Positions 1 through 12,801 of a DNA stretch of 64,000 bases are shown here, in pieces. Made by a program: the position numbers and the translations under genes. Numbering within the stretch: position 1 is the first letter of the stretch; each line of letters begins with the position of its first letter. Location of the stretch: positions 169,552 to 233,551 of the forward strand of contig NZ_RJMV01000001.1 in NCBI RefSeq assembly GCF_003943735.1. The letters are read 5' to 3'. The stretch comes from Streptococcus sanguinis (GTDB lineage Bacteria > Bacillota > Bacilli > Lactobacillales > Streptococcaceae). The notes beneath the pieces were generated by a model, which saw only the letters and a program-made list of their open reading frames with translations, was not told where the DNA came from and did not search any database.

Positions 1-335
1 TCAGCCTTGTACTTAGCTCCATCCAATAAATGCTGCGCATCCTGCTCTGCCTGACGAACAATATTTGTAGATCGCTCATTGGCAGCAACCTTAACGCGCT
101 CAGCCGTATCTTGAGCAATCAAAACAGACTGGCTGAGAGAGTCTTTCATCTCATCAAAATATGTCAGACGCTCTTCAAGATTGCGAATTTTTGCTTCTTT
201 TTCGTGGTTTTCACGAACCAAGTCCTCATAATCGCGGACAACGATGTCAAGGAATTCATCTACCTCTTCAACATCATAGCCTCTAAACTTGGTTCCAAAG
301 GATTTATCTTTAATTTCTAATGCTGTAAGTGTCAT
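1..335 (-). CDS. divIVA: DivIVA cell-division/polarity protein (5' part only)
   Basis: The N-terminal 111 codons are present and the rest lies beyond the left edge. The translation starts MTLTALEIKDKSF and contains the DivIVA membrane-binding signature (FRGYDVEEVDEFLD), followed by a heptad-rich coiled coil. DivIVA binds negatively curved membrane at septa and poles and, in streptococci, coordinates septal and peripheral growth. The start is set by a GAGGAGG ribosome binding site that overlaps the stop codon of ylmH, 9 bp upstream. It is the last gene of the division cluster, as in other streptococci. Confidence 0.95.
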   Translation of the reverse strand, partial: MTLTALEIKDKSFGTKFRGYDVEEVDEFLDIVVRDYEDLVRENHEKEAKIRNLEERLTYFDEMKDSLSQSVLIAQDTAERVKVAANERSTNIVRQAEQDAQHLLDGAKYKA

Positions 336-344
336 AGTTCCTCC

Positions 345-1130
345 TCATTTACTAGCTAATAATTCAACAGTTAACTTATGTTTTCCATTCTTGGAAAGGC
401 CATTTTCTCTTAAAACCTTAAATCTTCCAAATCGTCTAACGCTAATCAAGTCTTCAAGCCCGACCTGCTGGCTGGTATTGTCATTAACAGCATAGTTCAT
501 TTTCACATGCTTGCCAGAAATCAGCTGAGCAGCCTGACTCCTTGATAACTTAAAGGTACTAGCTACCAACTTGTCCAAGCGAAGGCTAGATGCTAAAATT
601 TCTCTGGTGACAGACTGATTCTGCTCTTTCAACTGCTCTGCAAAGGATACTTCCTTTAATTTGACAGGCATCTTTGCAACTTTGGTGACATGATCTATAA
701 AATACTGGGCCAGTCTTTTATCTACAAAGAGCTGAGCACGGTCTCCAACCACAAGAATATCACCAAAGGTCCGTCTTTCAATCCCTAATTGATTGAGAAG
801 AGTTCCCATAATCTGCGAATGACTGATTTTATAAAATTTGCTTGCATAGGAAATTTCCAGCAAGCTCAATTCAAAATCATCCATATTCAGTTGGTAATAA
901 GAAGGCGCCACAAGAACTCTTGCCAGTTCACTTGGAAAATAATCCGAACTAGCAAAGACTTGCACATCATATTGCTTGCCAATATTCTTCAGGATTGAGA
1001 CCTGATGGGGATTCAGAAAAGGCGTTGTTTCAAACGCATAGGTATCTTGAACCCGCTGAAGCAGCTCCAGACTCCTATCAATAAACTCTCGATCCTCATG
1101 CGAAAAGTGTTGATATAAATCTTTCATCAT
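345..1130 (-). CDS. ylmH: YlmH, S4-domain RNA-binding protein
   Basis: About 261 aa, beginning MMKDLYQHF. The C-terminal third (around LRLDKLVASTFKLSRSQAAQ) is an S4 RNA-binding fold, matching the YlmH family encoded beside sepF-yggT-divIVA in Firmicutes. In Bacillus YlmH acts on stalled ribosomes and peptidyl-tRNA; that role is taken from the family, not seen here. A longer reading frame exists, but ATG at 1130 forms an ATGA overlap with the stop of yggT, so the genes are translationally coupled. ATG at 1127 is equally possible. Confidence 0.92.
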   Translation of the reverse strand: MMKDLYQHFSHEDREFIDRSLELLQRVQDTYAFETTPFLNPHQVSILKNIGKQYDVQVFASSDYFPSELARVLVAPSYYQLNMDDFELSLLEISYASKFYKISHSQIMGTLLNQLGIERRTFGDILVVGDRAQLFVDKRLAQYFIDHVTKVAKMPVKLKEVSFAEQLKEQNQSVTREILASSLRLDKLVASTFKLSRSQAAQLISGKHVKMNYAVNDNTSQQVGLEDLISVRRFGRFKVLRENGLSKNGKHKLTVELLASK

Positions 1131-1402
1131 AATAACATTAGTAAGACGCTTATTAAATAAAAGACCACACGATTTAAAAGGTTTAAAGCCAGAATTGCAA
1201 CCCAAACGGTAAAGTCCAGCCCTGCAAACTGCAAGGGAAGACGGCGGAAAAGTTTTAAATACGGTTCTACAATGCGTGTTAGAAACTCTCCGAATTTAGT
1301 TTGATAGGCTCCTGGAAACCAAGATAGAAGTGCATAGACAATCAAGGCAATGCTATAAAGATCGAAAAGATTAGAGATGGCACGAATTACAAAATATAAC
1401 AT
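1127..1402 (-). CDS. yggT: YggT/YlmG-family membrane protein
   Basis: 91 aa with two hydrophobic segments (about residues 3-25 and 62-90) separated by a short loop carrying the family-type SWFPGAY and EPYL motifs. YggT/YlmG proteins are small inner-membrane proteins encoded next to sepF. Loss affects division or nucleoid placement in some organisms, but no biochemical activity is known. The start lies 5 bp from the sepF stop. Confidence 0.9.
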   Translation of the reverse strand: MLYFVIRAISNLFDLYSIALIVYALLSWFPGAYQTKFGEFLTRIVEPYLKLFRRLPLQFAGLDFTVWVAILALNLLNRVVFYLISVLLMLL

Positions 1403-1407
1403 ATCTC

Positions 1408-1995
1408 TTATCTACTGCGCTTCATATCAAAGTCGAATTCGCTGATTTCAACATCGTTTGGCAGACGGATATCTTCCACATTTACCACTACATTAATCGG
1501 AGTCAGCAAATACATAGTGCTTGCAACTTTTTTCAAATTTCCAGCCAAGACATAACGCGCACCGTCTAGGTAGTCTAAACAGCGACGAGCCTGTACCTCA
1601 GTCATATACTGGAAGTCAATCAGGATGCTTTCATTGGCCAAAAGCAGGTCAACAATTTCAGTCGCTTCCTCATATCTCCTCGGATAACGAACATCAATCG
1701 TAATCTTCTCATCCGCATTTGCACGGTGCTGAGCCAATTCCTGCTGACGTGCATGCAGTCTGGTAATATTCTCTGTCGAAGATTTCTGTTGTGCCTGTGG
1801 TTTAGGCTGTGGCTTGGCCGCAGCAACCGGACGAGGAGCCGGCTTGCTCTCTCTGACTGGCTTAGGCTGAACCAATTCAGGCTTCTGCTTAACAGGCGCC
1901 GCAGGTCTGCTGACAGTCTGCTCCTGAAGCTCACTCTCATCTCCATCTTCTGTAAAATAATCTATAAATTTATCAAATCTATCTTTTAATGACAT
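1408..1995 (-). CDS. sepF: SepF cell-division protein
   Basis: 195 aa. A short N-terminal amphipathic membrane-targeting segment ([14 protein letters not shown]) is followed by a long Pro/Lys/Gln-rich linker (about residues 25-85). The C-terminal SepF core (about 95-180) contains [18 protein letters not shown] and [10 protein letters not shown]. SepF binds the FtsZ C-terminus, polymerises into rings and tethers the Z-ring alongside FtsA. It sits between yggS and yggT in the division operon. Only the linker looks variable. Confidence 0.95.
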   Translation of the reverse strand: MSLKDRFDKFIDYFTEDGDESELQEQTVSRPAAPVKQKPELVQPKPVRESKPAPRPVAAAKPQPKPQAQQKSSTENITRLHARQQELAQHRANADEKITIDVRYPRRYEEATEIVDLLLANESILIDFQYMTEVQARRCLDYLDGARYVLAGNLKKVASTMYLLTPINVVVNVEDIRLPNDVEISEFDFDMKRSR

Positions 1996-2004
1996 ATTTC
2001 TTTC

Positions 2005-2676
2005 CTATTTAAAAAATGCTGTACCAATTCTGACATAGGTCGAGCCATGGGCAATTGCTTCTGGATAATCACGGCTCATTCCCATGCTTAATTCAGAAAA
2101 GGGCATATTATTTAACTGTTTCTTTTTTAATTCTTTTTGTAGTTGATGAGCCTTTTCAAAAATTTGGTTCAGCTCCTCATGACTAGCTTCAAACGGAGCC
2201 ATAGTCATCAATCCCACAATTTGAACATTTTCTAATTTTTTAAGTTCAGGCAGGATAACTTCAAGTTCTTCAATCAAAAAGCCATGCTTGCTCTCTTCTT
2301 TAGAAATATTCACCTGCAGAAAACATTTAATCACATGTTCAGCCCGTTTGTCAATCTCCTTGGCCAATTTTACAGAATCTAAAGCGTGAAAGTAATCAAC
2401 ATAGTTAATCACATCCTTGACTTTTCTCCTCTGCAAACTGCCGATCAGGTGCCAGGTCAGATTCTCATCTTTCAGAGCATGGTATTTATCTAGAAATTTA
2501 TCTACCCGATTTTCTCCGATATGCTGAATACCTGTACGAACAAGCTCCTGAGTAGTTTCGCAGTCAACATATTTGGTAACTGCAATGATATTTACTGAAT
2601 CTTTCAAACGCTGGGCTTGCTCCGCCGCCTGAGCGACGGATTGAAAGACCAGCTCTTTATTATTCTGCAAATTCAT
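2005..2676 (-). CDS. yggS: YggS/PLPBP family pyridoxal-phosphate homeostasis protein
   Basis: 223 aa, alanine-racemase-like N-terminal barrel fold. The PLP-binding lysine is in IIAVTKYVD near residue 35, with IGENRVDKFLDKYH and SMGMSRDYPEAI also typical. These proteins bind PLP without catalysing a reaction and buffer vitamin B6 and amino-acid metabolism. The gene lies between ftsZ (8 bp) and sepF (9 bp), the usual Firmicute position (ylmE). Confidence 0.94.
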   Translation of the reverse strand: MNLQNNKELVFQSVAQAAEQAQRLKDSVNIIAVTKYVDCETTQELVRTGIQHIGENRVDKFLDKYHALKDENLTWHLIGSLQRRKVKDVINYVDYFHALDSVKLAKEIDKRAEHVIKCFLQVNISKEESKHGFLIEELEVILPELKKLENVQIVGLMTMAPFEASHEELNQIFEKAHQLQKELKKKQLNNMPFSELSMGMSRDYPEAIAHGSTYVRIGTAFFK

Positions 2677-2684
2677 GATTTAGA

Positions 2685-5337
<2,653 letters not shown>

Positions 5338-5411
5338 TACACCAGTCCTCTCTATCTTCCATGTTTCCGGTCTATACTAATAACGCTAAAAATTAGAGTT
5401 ACCCAAGCTTT

Positions 5412-5420
5412 ATTATAACA
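5412..5420 (-). promoter_or_regulatory. Candidate ftsA-ftsZ promoter (extended -10)
   Basis: On the minus strand TGTTATAAT is an extended -10 element about 75 nt upstream of the ftsA ATG, in the only sizeable gap of the division cluster. No good -35 hexamer is visible at 17 nt. No terminator separates divIB from ftsA, so readthrough is also possible. Confidence 0.5.
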
Positions 5421-5458
5421 TAAAGAAAATGAAAATGCGCAGTTTTTCTACATATAAT

Positions 5459-6670
5459 TTAGCGATTTTCGGTATTTCCCGGGTTTTCTGTTGAATTTTG
5501 TGGCTCTGCAGATTCTTGTTCTTGACTTTCTGTCACCTGCTCAGCCGCTTGTTCTGTTGGCTGTCCCGTCGCTTCCTCTTCTGCTTTCTGCTTTTCTTCG
5601 TCAGAAGAAGACGACTCGTTTTGAGCTCCTTCAACATAACTAAAAATCCCTGCTTCCATATCTACAACACTAGGTACACCCTCTTCCAACTGTGATTGGA
5701 TTCCCTTGTAATATGGTAGTTTTTTAGCAATATGTGAAATTGGTACCAAGATTTTATTACCGTCATGCATAGTCAGCGTAACCAAGTCCGGAGTCACCTT
5801 ACTTGGGGTCAGCTGAACTGTCTTAATATTTTTCTTAACCGAAGCCGGTACTTTTTCAATTTGAAGAGCAAATTCTTTAATCAATTTTTTATCTGAAAAC
5901 TCTATCGAAATATGGGTTTCCGGCATAGAATCTGCAGCAGTCGGGTCCGAAATAATCTCCCCATTTGTCAGAATAGGATAGTACTGCCCACCCTTATGCA
6001 GATAGGCCAGAACTCCGTACTCCTTGACCTTTACCTGAAAAGTAATCGGAAACTGATAAGCCATCTCCAGGTTGTTAATCCAAGGACTAGAAGCTTTCAT
6101 ATTGCGGATATGATTGCCGCCATTGATAAAGGTTGTTAAAGTATAGTCCTTCTCATCAATCTTACTGCTTTTGAGCAGGTCTTCCTGACTGACCATTTGA
6201 TTCCCTGAAAATTTGATAATCTTCATGGTCGCCAGTGGCGTCAAAAAATAAACTGACAGGAGAAAAATCAAGCCACTGCCCAGCAAAACTGGCAGTGCTC
6301 GATAAATATGAATCCTCGAGATATGCACCTTAGCAGCTTCTTTTTCTGCCTTTTTCTGAAGTTTCTCCAGTTTTTTGCGCTCTTTCTCACTCAATTCAGT
6401 CTCTAGCTCAGATTCAGATGATTCATCTTCCAAATATTCTGTTTCTTCCTCTTCATAAGATGAGTCATCTTCTTCCGTCTCTTCAGCTATTTCTTCGCCT
6501 TCGATTGAGTCCTCAGCTTCAGCTTCTTTTACTTCCTCTTCTTCCAGCTCCTTTTGTTTACTGGCCTCTTCCTGAGCCTTCTTTTCAAGATATTCTTTAT
6601 TTCGTTTCTGCCATTCAGAGAGGGGCTCACTTACCTCTTCCTTTGGCTCATCGTGGTTTTTCTTGCTCAT
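5459..6670 (-). CDS. divIB: DivIB/FtsQ cell-division protein
   Basis: 403 aa bitopic membrane protein. Residues 1-115 form an extremely acidic, charged cytoplasmic domain (long Glu/Asp runs). A transmembrane helix lies at about 125-147. The extracellular POTRA and beta domains follow ([17 protein letters not shown] to about residue 345), then a Gln/Glu/Ser-rich tail. DivIB stabilises the FtsL-DivIC complex at the septum. The stop of murG and the ATG of divIB overlap by 4 bp. The large acidic head is longer than in Bacillus DivIB but typical of streptococci. Confidence 0.95.
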   Translation of the reverse strand: MSKKNHDEPKEEVSEPLSEWQKRNKEYLEKKAQEEASKQKELEEEEVKEAEAEDSIEGEEIAEETEEDDSSYEEEETEYLEDESSESELETELSEKERKKLEKLQKKAEKEAAKVHISRIHIYRALPVLLGSGLIFLLSVYFLTPLATMKIIKFSGNQMVSQEDLLKSSKIDEKDYTLTTFINGGNHIRNMKASSPWINNLEMAYQFPITFQVKVKEYGVLAYLHKGGQYYPILTNGEIISDPTAADSMPETHISIEFSDKKLIKEFALQIEKVPASVKKNIKTVQLTPSKVTPDLVTLTMHDGNKILVPISHIAKKLPYYKGIQSQLEEGVPSVVDMEAGIFSYVEGAQNESSSSDEEKQKAEEEATGQPTEQAAEQVTESQEQESAEPQNSTENPGNTENR

Positions 6671-7737
6671 TTCTTTCCTTTGTCAATATCCGCCTTCAAT
6701 AAAGCATAAAATTCATCTACAGACTTGATTTCCTGAGAATTCTTCATAGCTTGATGATAAGAAGCTTGATTCGCCAAAAGGTCATCAAGGGCTGTCTGTA
6801 AATTGCTCATATCCAGCTGTTCCTCTGCCAATTGCTTGGCATATCCCTTTTTCACAAAATAATCGGCATTTTCAATCTGATCGCCGCGGCTGGCTTCCCG
6901 TCCCAGAGGAACGATAATGTGCAGCTTAGCCATGGCCAAGAGCTCAAAGATTGTATTGGAACCGCCGCGTGTCACCACTACATCTGCCAAGTCCATCAAA
7001 GGCTGGTAGAGGTCAGTCACATAGGCTCTGCGAAAGAGACGTTCAGACAGAACATCCAAACTTGCATCGCCTGTCAGATTGATGATGTTATAATGCTCGG
7101 TCAGTGCAGCCTGATTCTGGCTGACAAAGTCATTAAAGACCTTAGCACCTGCAGAACCACCGACGAAAAGCAGGGTTGGCAGTTCCTTATCAAAATACTG
7201 ACGAATTTCTTCTAGTTCCTGCGGTGGGACTGACTCTTGACTGCCGACCTTGGTTACAGCTCCGACATGCTCAATCTTGGTCAGACTGGAAGGTTGCTCA
7301 AAGGTCGCATACATCTTGGTCGCACACTTATAGGCAATTTTATTGGCTAAGCCAATGGATAGATCCGATTCATGAACATAGACGGGCACTCCGGACAATC
7401 GGGCTGCAATCACGGGCGGAACGGATACAAAGCCTCCCTTAGAAAAAAGAGCCTGCGGCCGTACCTTGAGCATAATACCCAGCGACTGGAAAATCCCCCA
7501 AACGACCTTAAAGCCATCAAACAGATTCTGCCAAGAAAAGTAGCGGCGAAGCTTGCCCGTAGCTACCGAATGGAAAGTCACGTCCAGTCCTGACTTTTGG
7601 ATTTCCTGGTACTCAATACCATGCTTATCACCAACATAGTGGACCTGCCAGCCTTCTTTGATAAATTTAGGAATCAGGAGAAGGTTGAGGGTTACATGCC
7701 CGACCGTTCCTCCGCCTGTAAATACAATCTTCTTCAT
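6667..7737 (-). CDS. murG: MurG, lipid II synthase
   Basis: 356 aa GT-B glycosyltransferase. The N-terminal loop [14 protein letters not shown], the [13 protein letters not shown] motif and the nucleotide-binding segment [16 protein letters not shown] are all present. It transfers GlcNAc from UDP-GlcNAc to lipid I, giving lipid II at the inner membrane face. It directly follows murD (1 bp between stop and start) and overlaps divIB. Length is normal for Firmicute MurG. Confidence 0.97.
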   Translation of the reverse strand: MKKIVFTGGGTVGHVTLNLLLIPKFIKEGWQVHYVGDKHGIEYQEIQKSGLDVTFHSVATGKLRRYFSWQNLFDGFKVVWGIFQSLGIMLKVRPQALFSKGGFVSVPPVIAARLSGVPVYVHESDLSIGLANKIAYKCATKMYATFEQPSSLTKIEHVGAVTKVGSQESVPPQELEEIRQYFDKELPTLLFVGGSAGAKVFNDFVSQNQAALTEHYNIINLTGDASLDVLSERLFRRAYVTDLYQPLMDLADVVVTRGGSNTIFELLAMAKLHIIVPLGREASRGDQIENADYFVKKGYAKQLAEEQLDMSNLQTALDDLLANQASYHQAMKNSQEIKSVDEFYALLKADIDKGKK

Positions 7738-7738
7738 C

Positions 7739-9091
7739 TTAACCTTTTAATTCTTCAAATGCTGCGAGGAATTCATCGCCACGAACTTCAAAATTACTAT
7801 ACATATCCCAGCTGGCATTGGCAGGACTGAGCAAGACAATGTCTCCTGGCTCCGATTGAGCAAAGGCCTTATGAGCCGCATCCCGGACATCAGTCGCATC
7901 CAGATAAGAAACACCAGCCTGATCAGCCGCCCTCTTTACACGTGCAGCCGATTGTCCTAAGATAACCATTTTCTTGAGTCCTTTGAGGTCAGGCACTAGC
8001 TCGTCAAATTCATTGCCACGATCCAAGCCACCTGCAATCAGAATCACCTTGCTATTGTCAAAACCAGATAAGGCTTTCTGGGTTGCCAAGATATTAGTAG
8101 ACTTACTGTCATTGTAAAAGGCAACCTCATTTACCCGCCCCACATACTGGAGACGATGCTTAACACCTCCAAAAGCTGACAAGACTTCTTTAATCGTCTG
8201 ATTATCAATACCACGCAGCTTGGCTACTGCAATCGTAGCCAGAGCGTTTTCGACATTGTGGCTGCCAGGAACGCCGATTTCAGCCGCCTGCATAATCGCT
8301 TCTCCACGGAAGGTCAAGACATCACCCTCTAAATAGGCACCATCCACCTTTTCAGTTGTTGAAAAAGGGACAACAGTAGCCTGAGTTTGACTAGCCATTT
8401 CCTTGGCCCAGTCCTGATTGAAATCCAAAACCAGATAATCATCAGCTGTCATGTTTTTCTGGATATTCCACTTGGCAGCTGCATAGTCCTCAACAGAACC
8501 GTGATAATCCAAATGAGTCGGCATGAGGTTAGTAATAACAGCTATTTGCGGATGAAAAGCCTCAATCCCCATCAACTGGAAGGAAGACAGTTCCATGACC
8601 AACGTATCTTTGCTGCTGGCTGTTTGGGCTACTTGACTAGCAGGAAAACCGATATTACCAGACAATAAACCGTTTTGACCGCCAGCCGTCAAGACTTGCG
8701 CAATCATGGTTGTGGTCGTCGTCTTACCATTTGAACCCGTAATACCAATAATCGGTGCTTCTGAAATGAGATAAGCCAACTCTACTTCAGTGATAACAGG
8801 AATCTTCTTTTCAAGAGCTCGAACGACCATAGCATTGTCATAAGGAATACCTGGATTTTTCACCATTAGTTCAAAATCTTCGTCCAGCAACTCCAAGGGA
8901 TGACCTCCTGTCACCACTTTTATACCTTCTTCTAGCAAGGATTGAGCAGCAGGATTTTCCTCGAAAGGTTTACCGTCGTTAACTGTCACGATAGCTCCTA
9001 ATTTATCTAAAAGGCGAGCAGCAGACTCACCCGACTTGGCCAATCCCAGAACCAAAACCTTTTTATTGGCAAAATTTGCTATTTTTTTCAT
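7739..9091 (-). CDS. murD: MurD, UDP-MurNAc-L-Ala:D-Glu ligase
   Basis: 450 aa Mur ligase. The N-terminal Rossmann domain ([17 protein letters not shown]), the ATP-binding loop [14 protein letters not shown] (about residues 110-123), and the C-terminal ligase domain with YNDSKSTN and GGLDRGNEF are present. It adds D-glutamate to UDP-MurNAc-L-alanine in the cytoplasm. The start at 9091 ([11 protein letters not shown]) has AGAGG 8 nt upstream and matches family length; the reading frame extends 9 codons further. It is the first gene of the murD-murG-divIB run. Confidence 0.97.
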   Translation of the reverse strand: MKKIANFANKKVLVLGLAKSGESAARLLDKLGAIVTVNDGKPFEENPAAQSLLEEGIKVVTGGHPLELLDEDFELMVKNPGIPYDNAMVVRALEKKIPVITEVELAYLISEAPIIGITGSNGKTTTTTMIAQVLTAGGQNGLLSGNIGFPASQVAQTASSKDTLVMELSSFQLMGIEAFHPQIAVITNLMPTHLDYHGSVEDYAAAKWNIQKNMTADDYLVLDFNQDWAKEMASQTQATVVPFSTTEKVDGAYLEGDVLTFRGEAIMQAAEIGVPGSHNVENALATIAVAKLRGIDNQTIKEVLSAFGGVKHRLQYVGRVNEVAFYNDSKSTNILATQKALSGFDNSKVILIAGGLDRGNEFDELVPDLKGLKKMVILGQSAARVKRAADQAGVSYLDATDVRDAAHKAFAQSEPGDIVLLSPANASWDMYSNFEVRGDEFLAAFEELKG

Positions 9092-9251
9092 AAGCAACCT
9101 CTTCCATTCATACTTCATTCTATTTTACCTTTTTTTGTGAAAATAAAAAAGTCATAGGAGTCTTTTATTTTCGACTGTAAGCAAGTTTTGAAAAAAATGA
9201 TATGTTTTCATCTGTTTGAAATATTTTGTAACATAAACCTATTGTTTTTGT

Positions 9252-9304
9252 AAAAAAAAGAGCAAAAACTCAAAACGTCAATCCGACCTTCTAAGTTCTT
9301 GCTC
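9252..9304 (-). terminator. Rho-independent terminator after typA and small membrane gene
   Basis: 12-nt arms at 9260-9271 and 9293-9304 pair (one G-U) and are followed on the minus strand by eight T residues at 9252-9259. It ends the typA/9310-9579 unit and separates it from murD. Confidence 0.85.
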
Positions 9305-9309
9305 ATTTA

Positions 9310-9579
9310 TTATTCTTCATCAAAATTCTTTTTTGATTTTTTAGGCTGCTTGAGACGATTAATATCCCGCAAAGCCAAGACGGTCACTACGGATAGGCCG
9401 AAACCTACAAAATATTCAGCCGGCAACTGGAAAATTTTAAAAATGCCTAAGCCAAATAAGATAATCAAGGCCACAATCAGTAAAACCATAGTCACAGCAT
9501 TAACAGTCCCTTTAATACTGGATGGAACAGCAAAAATGTAGAAAAAGAGGATTAAAATCCCAATGATAAGATAAACCAT
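9310..9579 (-). CDS. Small two- or three-span membrane protein (DUF3165-like)
   Basis: 89 aa with hydrophobic segments at about residues 3-20, 28-48 and 52-68, then a basic, charged C-terminal tail (RLKQPKKSKKNFDEE). It resembles the streptococcal DUF3165 family, recalled from memory and not searched. No function is known. It begins 23 bp after the typA stop and ends at a strong terminator, so it is probably cotranscribed with typA. Confidence 0.75.
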   Translation of the reverse strand: MVYLIIGILILFFYIFAVPSSIKGTVNAVTMVLLIVALIILFGLGIFKIFQLPAEYFVGFGLSVVTVLALRDINRLKQPKKSKKNFDEE

Positions 9580-9602
9580 CTTGCTGCTCCTTTCCCTTTT
9601 GC

Positions 9603-11450
9603 TTATTCAGCTGCAGCTGATTTTTTCTTTTTATTGGCTTTTTCGCGTTCTTGTTTGTTCAAAATTTGCTTACGCAGACGAATGGATTCTGGCGTTACTT
9701 CCATGTATTCATCATCATTCAAGAATTCCAAAGATTCTTCCAAGGTCAAGATACGAGGCGTCTTGATTACTGCTGTCTGATCCTTGGTTGCCGAACGAAC
9801 ATTGGTCATCTGCTTGGCTTTAGTGATATTAACAGTTAAGTCATTCTCACGAGAGTTTTCACCGATGATCATTCCTTCATAAACCTCAGTACCTGGATTG
9901 ACAAAGATAGTTCCGCGCTCTTCGATAGACATGATAGAGTAAGTCGTTGCCTTACCAGCATCAATGGAAACAAGGGCACCACGGTGACGTCCACCAATTT
10001 CACCTGGAATCAATGGCAAGTATTGGTCAAATGTATGATTCATAATCCCATAACCACGAGTCATAGATAAGAACTCTGTAGAGTAACCAATCAAACCACG
10101 TGCTGGAACTAGGAAGACCAAACGAGTTTGACCATTACCAGTTGAAATCATATCCAACATTTCACCCTTACGTTCAGAAAGGCTTTGGATAACAGATCCT
10201 TGGTACTCTTCTGGAGTATCGATTTGGACGCGCTCAAATGGCTCACATTTGACACCGTCAATTTCTTTCACGATAACTTCTGGACGAGATACTTGCAGCT
10301 CATATCCCTCACGACGCATGGTTTCGATCAGGATTGACAAGTGCAATTCTCCACGACCTGAAACTGTCCACTTATCTGGTGAATCTGTTGGGTCAACACG
10401 AAGGGATACGTCTGTCTGCAATTCTGCTTGCAAGCGTTCTTCAACCTTACGAGAGGTTACCCATTTCCCTTCGCGACCAGCAAATGGTGAGTTGTTGACC
10501 AAGAAAGTCATTTGAAGAGTTGGCTCATCGATGTGTAGGATTGGAAGAGCTTCAACTGCGTCTGTTGGAGTGATAGTTTCACCAACAAAGATATCTTCCA
10601 TACCTGATACGGCAATCAAGTCACCCGCTTTAGCTTCTTGGATTTCACGACGCTCCAAGCCAAAGAAACCAAAGAGTTTTGTGACACGGAAGTTCTTGGT
10701 AGTGCCATCTAGTTTAGAAAGGGTAACTTGATCCCCAACCTTAACAGTCCCTCGGAAGACACGTCCGATACCAATACGACCTACGAAATCATTGTAGTCC
10801 AAGAGTGAGACTTGAAACTGCAAAGGCTCATCTGAGTTGTCCACTGGAGCTGGGATATGGTCGATGATGGTATCAAAGATTGGAGCCATTGTTTTTTCTT
10901 GATCAGCTGGATCGTCTGACAATGAAGATGTTCCGTTGATAGCTGAAGCATAAACAACTGGGAAATCAAGCTGGTCATCGTCTGCACCAAGCTCAATGAA
11001 GAGTTCCAATACTTCGTCCACTACTTCTGCTGGACGAGCTGATGGTTTGTCAATTTTGTTGACAACAACAATTGGGACAAGGTCTTGTTCTAAGGCCTTT
11101 TTCAATACGAAACGAGTTTGTGGCATGGTTCCTTCGTAGGCATCTACCACCAAAACAACACCGTCAACCATTTTCATGATACGCTCTACTTCACCACCGA
11201 AGTCCGCGTGTCCTGGTGTGTCCATGATATTGATACGAGTTCCGTTGTAAGCAACGGCTGTATTTTTAGCAAGGATCGTAATACCGCGCTCTTTTTCGAT
11301 ATCGTTTGAGTCCATAGCACGCTCTGCCAACTCTGTACGAGCATCAAGAGTTTCAGACTGTTTCAATAATTCGTCAACAAGGGTTGTTTTCCCGTGGTCA
11401 ACGTGGGCGATAATCGCAATGTTACGGATATCTTCTCTTAATTTTGTCAT
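9603..11450 (-). CDS. typA: TypA/BipA ribosome-associated translational GTPase
   Basis: 615 aa. G1 (AHVDHGKTT), switch regions (RGITILAKN), G3 (DTPGHADFG) and G4 (VNKIDKP) are visible, followed by EF-G-like domains III and V and the BipA C-terminal domain ([16 protein letters not shown]). It binds the 70S ribosome and supports 50S assembly and stress growth. ATG at 11450 is chosen because AGAGG precedes it; the open frame continues 43 codons further upstream without family similarity. The C-terminus is Lys/Ala rich. Confidence 0.97.
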   Translation of the reverse strand: MTKLREDIRNIAIIAHVDHGKTTLVDELLKQSETLDARTELAERAMDSNDIEKERGITILAKNTAVAYNGTRINIMDTPGHADFGGEVERIMKMVDGVVLVVDAYEGTMPQTRFVLKKALEQDLVPIVVVNKIDKPSARPAEVVDEVLELFIELGADDDQLDFPVVYASAINGTSSLSDDPADQEKTMAPIFDTIIDHIPAPVDNSDEPLQFQVSLLDYNDFVGRIGIGRVFRGTVKVGDQVTLSKLDGTTKNFRVTKLFGFFGLERREIQEAKAGDLIAVSGMEDIFVGETITPTDAVEALPILHIDEPTLQMTFLVNNSPFAGREGKWVTSRKVEERLQAELQTDVSLRVDPTDSPDKWTVSGRGELHLSILIETMRREGYELQVSRPEVIVKEIDGVKCEPFERVQIDTPEEYQGSVIQSLSERKGEMLDMISTGNGQTRLVFLVPARGLIGYSTEFLSMTRGYGIMNHTFDQYLPLIPGEIGGRHRGALVSIDAGKATTYSIMSIEERGTIFVNPGTEVYEGMIIGENSRENDLTVNITKAKQMTNVRSATKDQTAVIKTPRILTLEESLEFLNDDEYMEVTPESIRLRKQILNKQEREKANKKKKSAAAE

Positions 11451-11490
11451 TTTTTCCTCTGAATTTTTAAATTTTATTTCTAACTGAACA

Positions 11491-11499
11491 ATTATACCA
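11491..11499 (-). promoter_or_regulatory. Candidate typA promoter (extended -10)
   Basis: TGGTATAAT on the minus strand is a near-consensus extended -10, about 40 nt upstream of the chosen typA start. The -35 region is weak, as is common with extended -10 promoters. Confidence 0.6.
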
Positions 11500-11573
11500 C
11501 AGACGCAGGCAAAAAACACGGCTTTGATAAGTGTAAATGTTTTCATTAAAAAATATGGGAGCTGCATGAGTAT

Positions 11574-11602
11574 TTGCATTTCCCATCCTGAAAATTTATG
11601 AT
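11574..11602 (+). promoter_or_regulatory. rsuA promoter
   Basis: TTGCAT (11574-11579), a 17-nt spacer and TATGAT (11597-11602) lie 30 nt upstream of the rsuA ATG. It diverges from typA. Confidence 0.7.
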
Positions 11603-11632
11603 ATGATTTAGAAAAAAAAACAAGGAAAACAG

Positions 11633-12358
11633 ATGCGCCTCGACCAACTGCTGGCTGCCAATCATATCAGCCGAAAAAAGATGAAACAAAGCCTTTTGCA
11701 AAAACAGATTTTAGTGGATGGTAAGCCCGCCTACAAACTCAGCCAAAACGTTGATACCGGCCTGCAGCAGATTACTTTTCAAGGAAAACAGGTCAGCGGC
11801 CCTGCCCACCGTTACTACATGCTGAATAAACCCTCTGGCGCAGTCACAGCCAATCGTGACGCTGAAAAATTGACTGTCCTGGATTTGCTGGATAAGGAGA
11901 TAGAAAAAGAAAATCTTTACTCTATCGGACGGCTGGATAGAGATACAGAAGGACTTCTTCTGATTACCGATAATGGTCCTTTGGGATTTCAGCTGCTGCA
12001 CCCTCAATATCATGTCGAAAAAACTTACTATGTAGAAGTCAATGGACCTTTGACCCTTCAGGACAAAATTGCCTTTCAAGAAGGCATTCGCTTTTTAGAC
12101 GGTACTGTCTGTCAGCCCGCCCAGCTCACTATCTTCTCTAGCCGCTCCAGTCTGAGCCGTGCTAGCGTCAGGATTTCTGAGGGGAAATTCCACCAGATCA
12201 AAAAGATGTTTCTGGCAGTTGGTGTTAAAGTCACCTATCTCAAACGAATTCAATTTGGAGATTTTACATTAGACCCAGACCTAGCAAAAGGTGATTGCCG
12301 TCCTTTAAACCAAGAAGAATTAGGAATTATTAAAAAATATTTGGAGAAAAGTTGGTAA
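11633..12358 (+). CDS. rsuA: RsuA-type 16S rRNA pseudouridine synthase
   Basis: 241 aa. An N-terminal S4 RNA-binding domain (MRLDQLLAANHISRKKMKQ) is followed by the pseudouridine synthase core, whose catalytic aspartate is in GRLDRDTEGLLL near residue 103. The C-terminal KTYYVEV and GKFHQIKKMF motifs are typical of RsuA/RluB/E/F. It is expected to modify 16S rRNA U516. AAGGAAAAC precedes the ATG. A single-gene transcript is likely: own promoter and a terminator directly after the stop. Confidence 0.93.
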   Translation: MRLDQLLAANHISRKKMKQSLLQKQILVDGKPAYKLSQNVDTGLQQITFQGKQVSGPAHRYYMLNKPSGAVTANRDAEKLTVLDLLDKEIEKENLYSIGRLDRDTEGLLLITDNGPLGFQLLHPQYHVEKTYYVEVNGPLTLQDKIAFQEGIRFLDGTVCQPAQLTIFSSRSSLSRASVRISEGKFHQIKKMFLAVGVKVTYLKRIQFGDFTLDPDLAKGDCRPLNQEELGIIKKYLEKSW

Positions 12359-12390
12359 AAAAAAGCTTTAAAAAATAAAGCTTTTTCTTA
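12358..12390. terminator. Bidirectional rho-independent terminator
   Basis: The arms AAAAGCTTTA (12361-12370) and TAAAGCTTTT (12376-12385) pair around an A-rich loop, with T runs on both strands. It lies between convergent rsuA and the rhodanese-like gene. Confidence 0.85.
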
Positions 12391-12419
12391 ATTCCTAAAA
12401 CCGTTCATGAATTGTTTTA

Positions 12420-12800
12420 TCAGCTAGCTTTCACCTTGCCATTCCAAGAATCCAACCCATAAGAAAGAATATAGATTTCTTTAAATCCTTGTTTTTTCAG
12501 ATACAGAGCCGCATTGGTCACGCGCTGACCGCGACTATTTTCATAGAGGAGAACAGCCTTGTCCTTACGAAGTGCACCGACACTATCCTTGAGCTGCTGA
12601 GATGGAATATTGCGAGCACCTAAGATATGCTTACGGTGAAAATCAGATGGATCCCGCAGATCAACCAACTGACCTTGGCGAATCAAGTCTTCAAATTCCC
12701 CGTTATCCACGATTTTTGCTGCCTGACGAAGGCGCAGATAATTAAAGCCCATCCAGCCAAGTATTCCCAAAAGTACCGCCCACAAAATCCAAATTGTCAT
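12420..12800 (-). CDS. Membrane-anchored rhodanese-like protein lacking the catalytic cysteine
   Basis: 126 aa. One N-terminal transmembrane helix (about residues 2-22) precedes a single rhodanese domain (LVDLRDPSDFHRKHILGARNIP). The active-site loop, normally containing cysteine (C-x5-R), reads YENSRGQR with glutamate at the cysteine position. Sulfur transfer by the classic mechanism is therefore not expected, and a binding role is more likely (inference). The 1-bp spacing after the YqgQ gene indicates one operon; a bidirectional terminator follows. Confidence 0.88.
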   Translation of the reverse strand: MTIWILWAVLLGILGWMGFNYLRLRQAAKIVDNGEFEDLIRQGQLVDLRDPSDFHRKHILGARNIPSQQLKDSVGALRKDKAVLLYENSRGQRVTNAALYLKKQGFKEIYILSYGLDSWNGKVKAS

Positions 12801-12801
12801 C

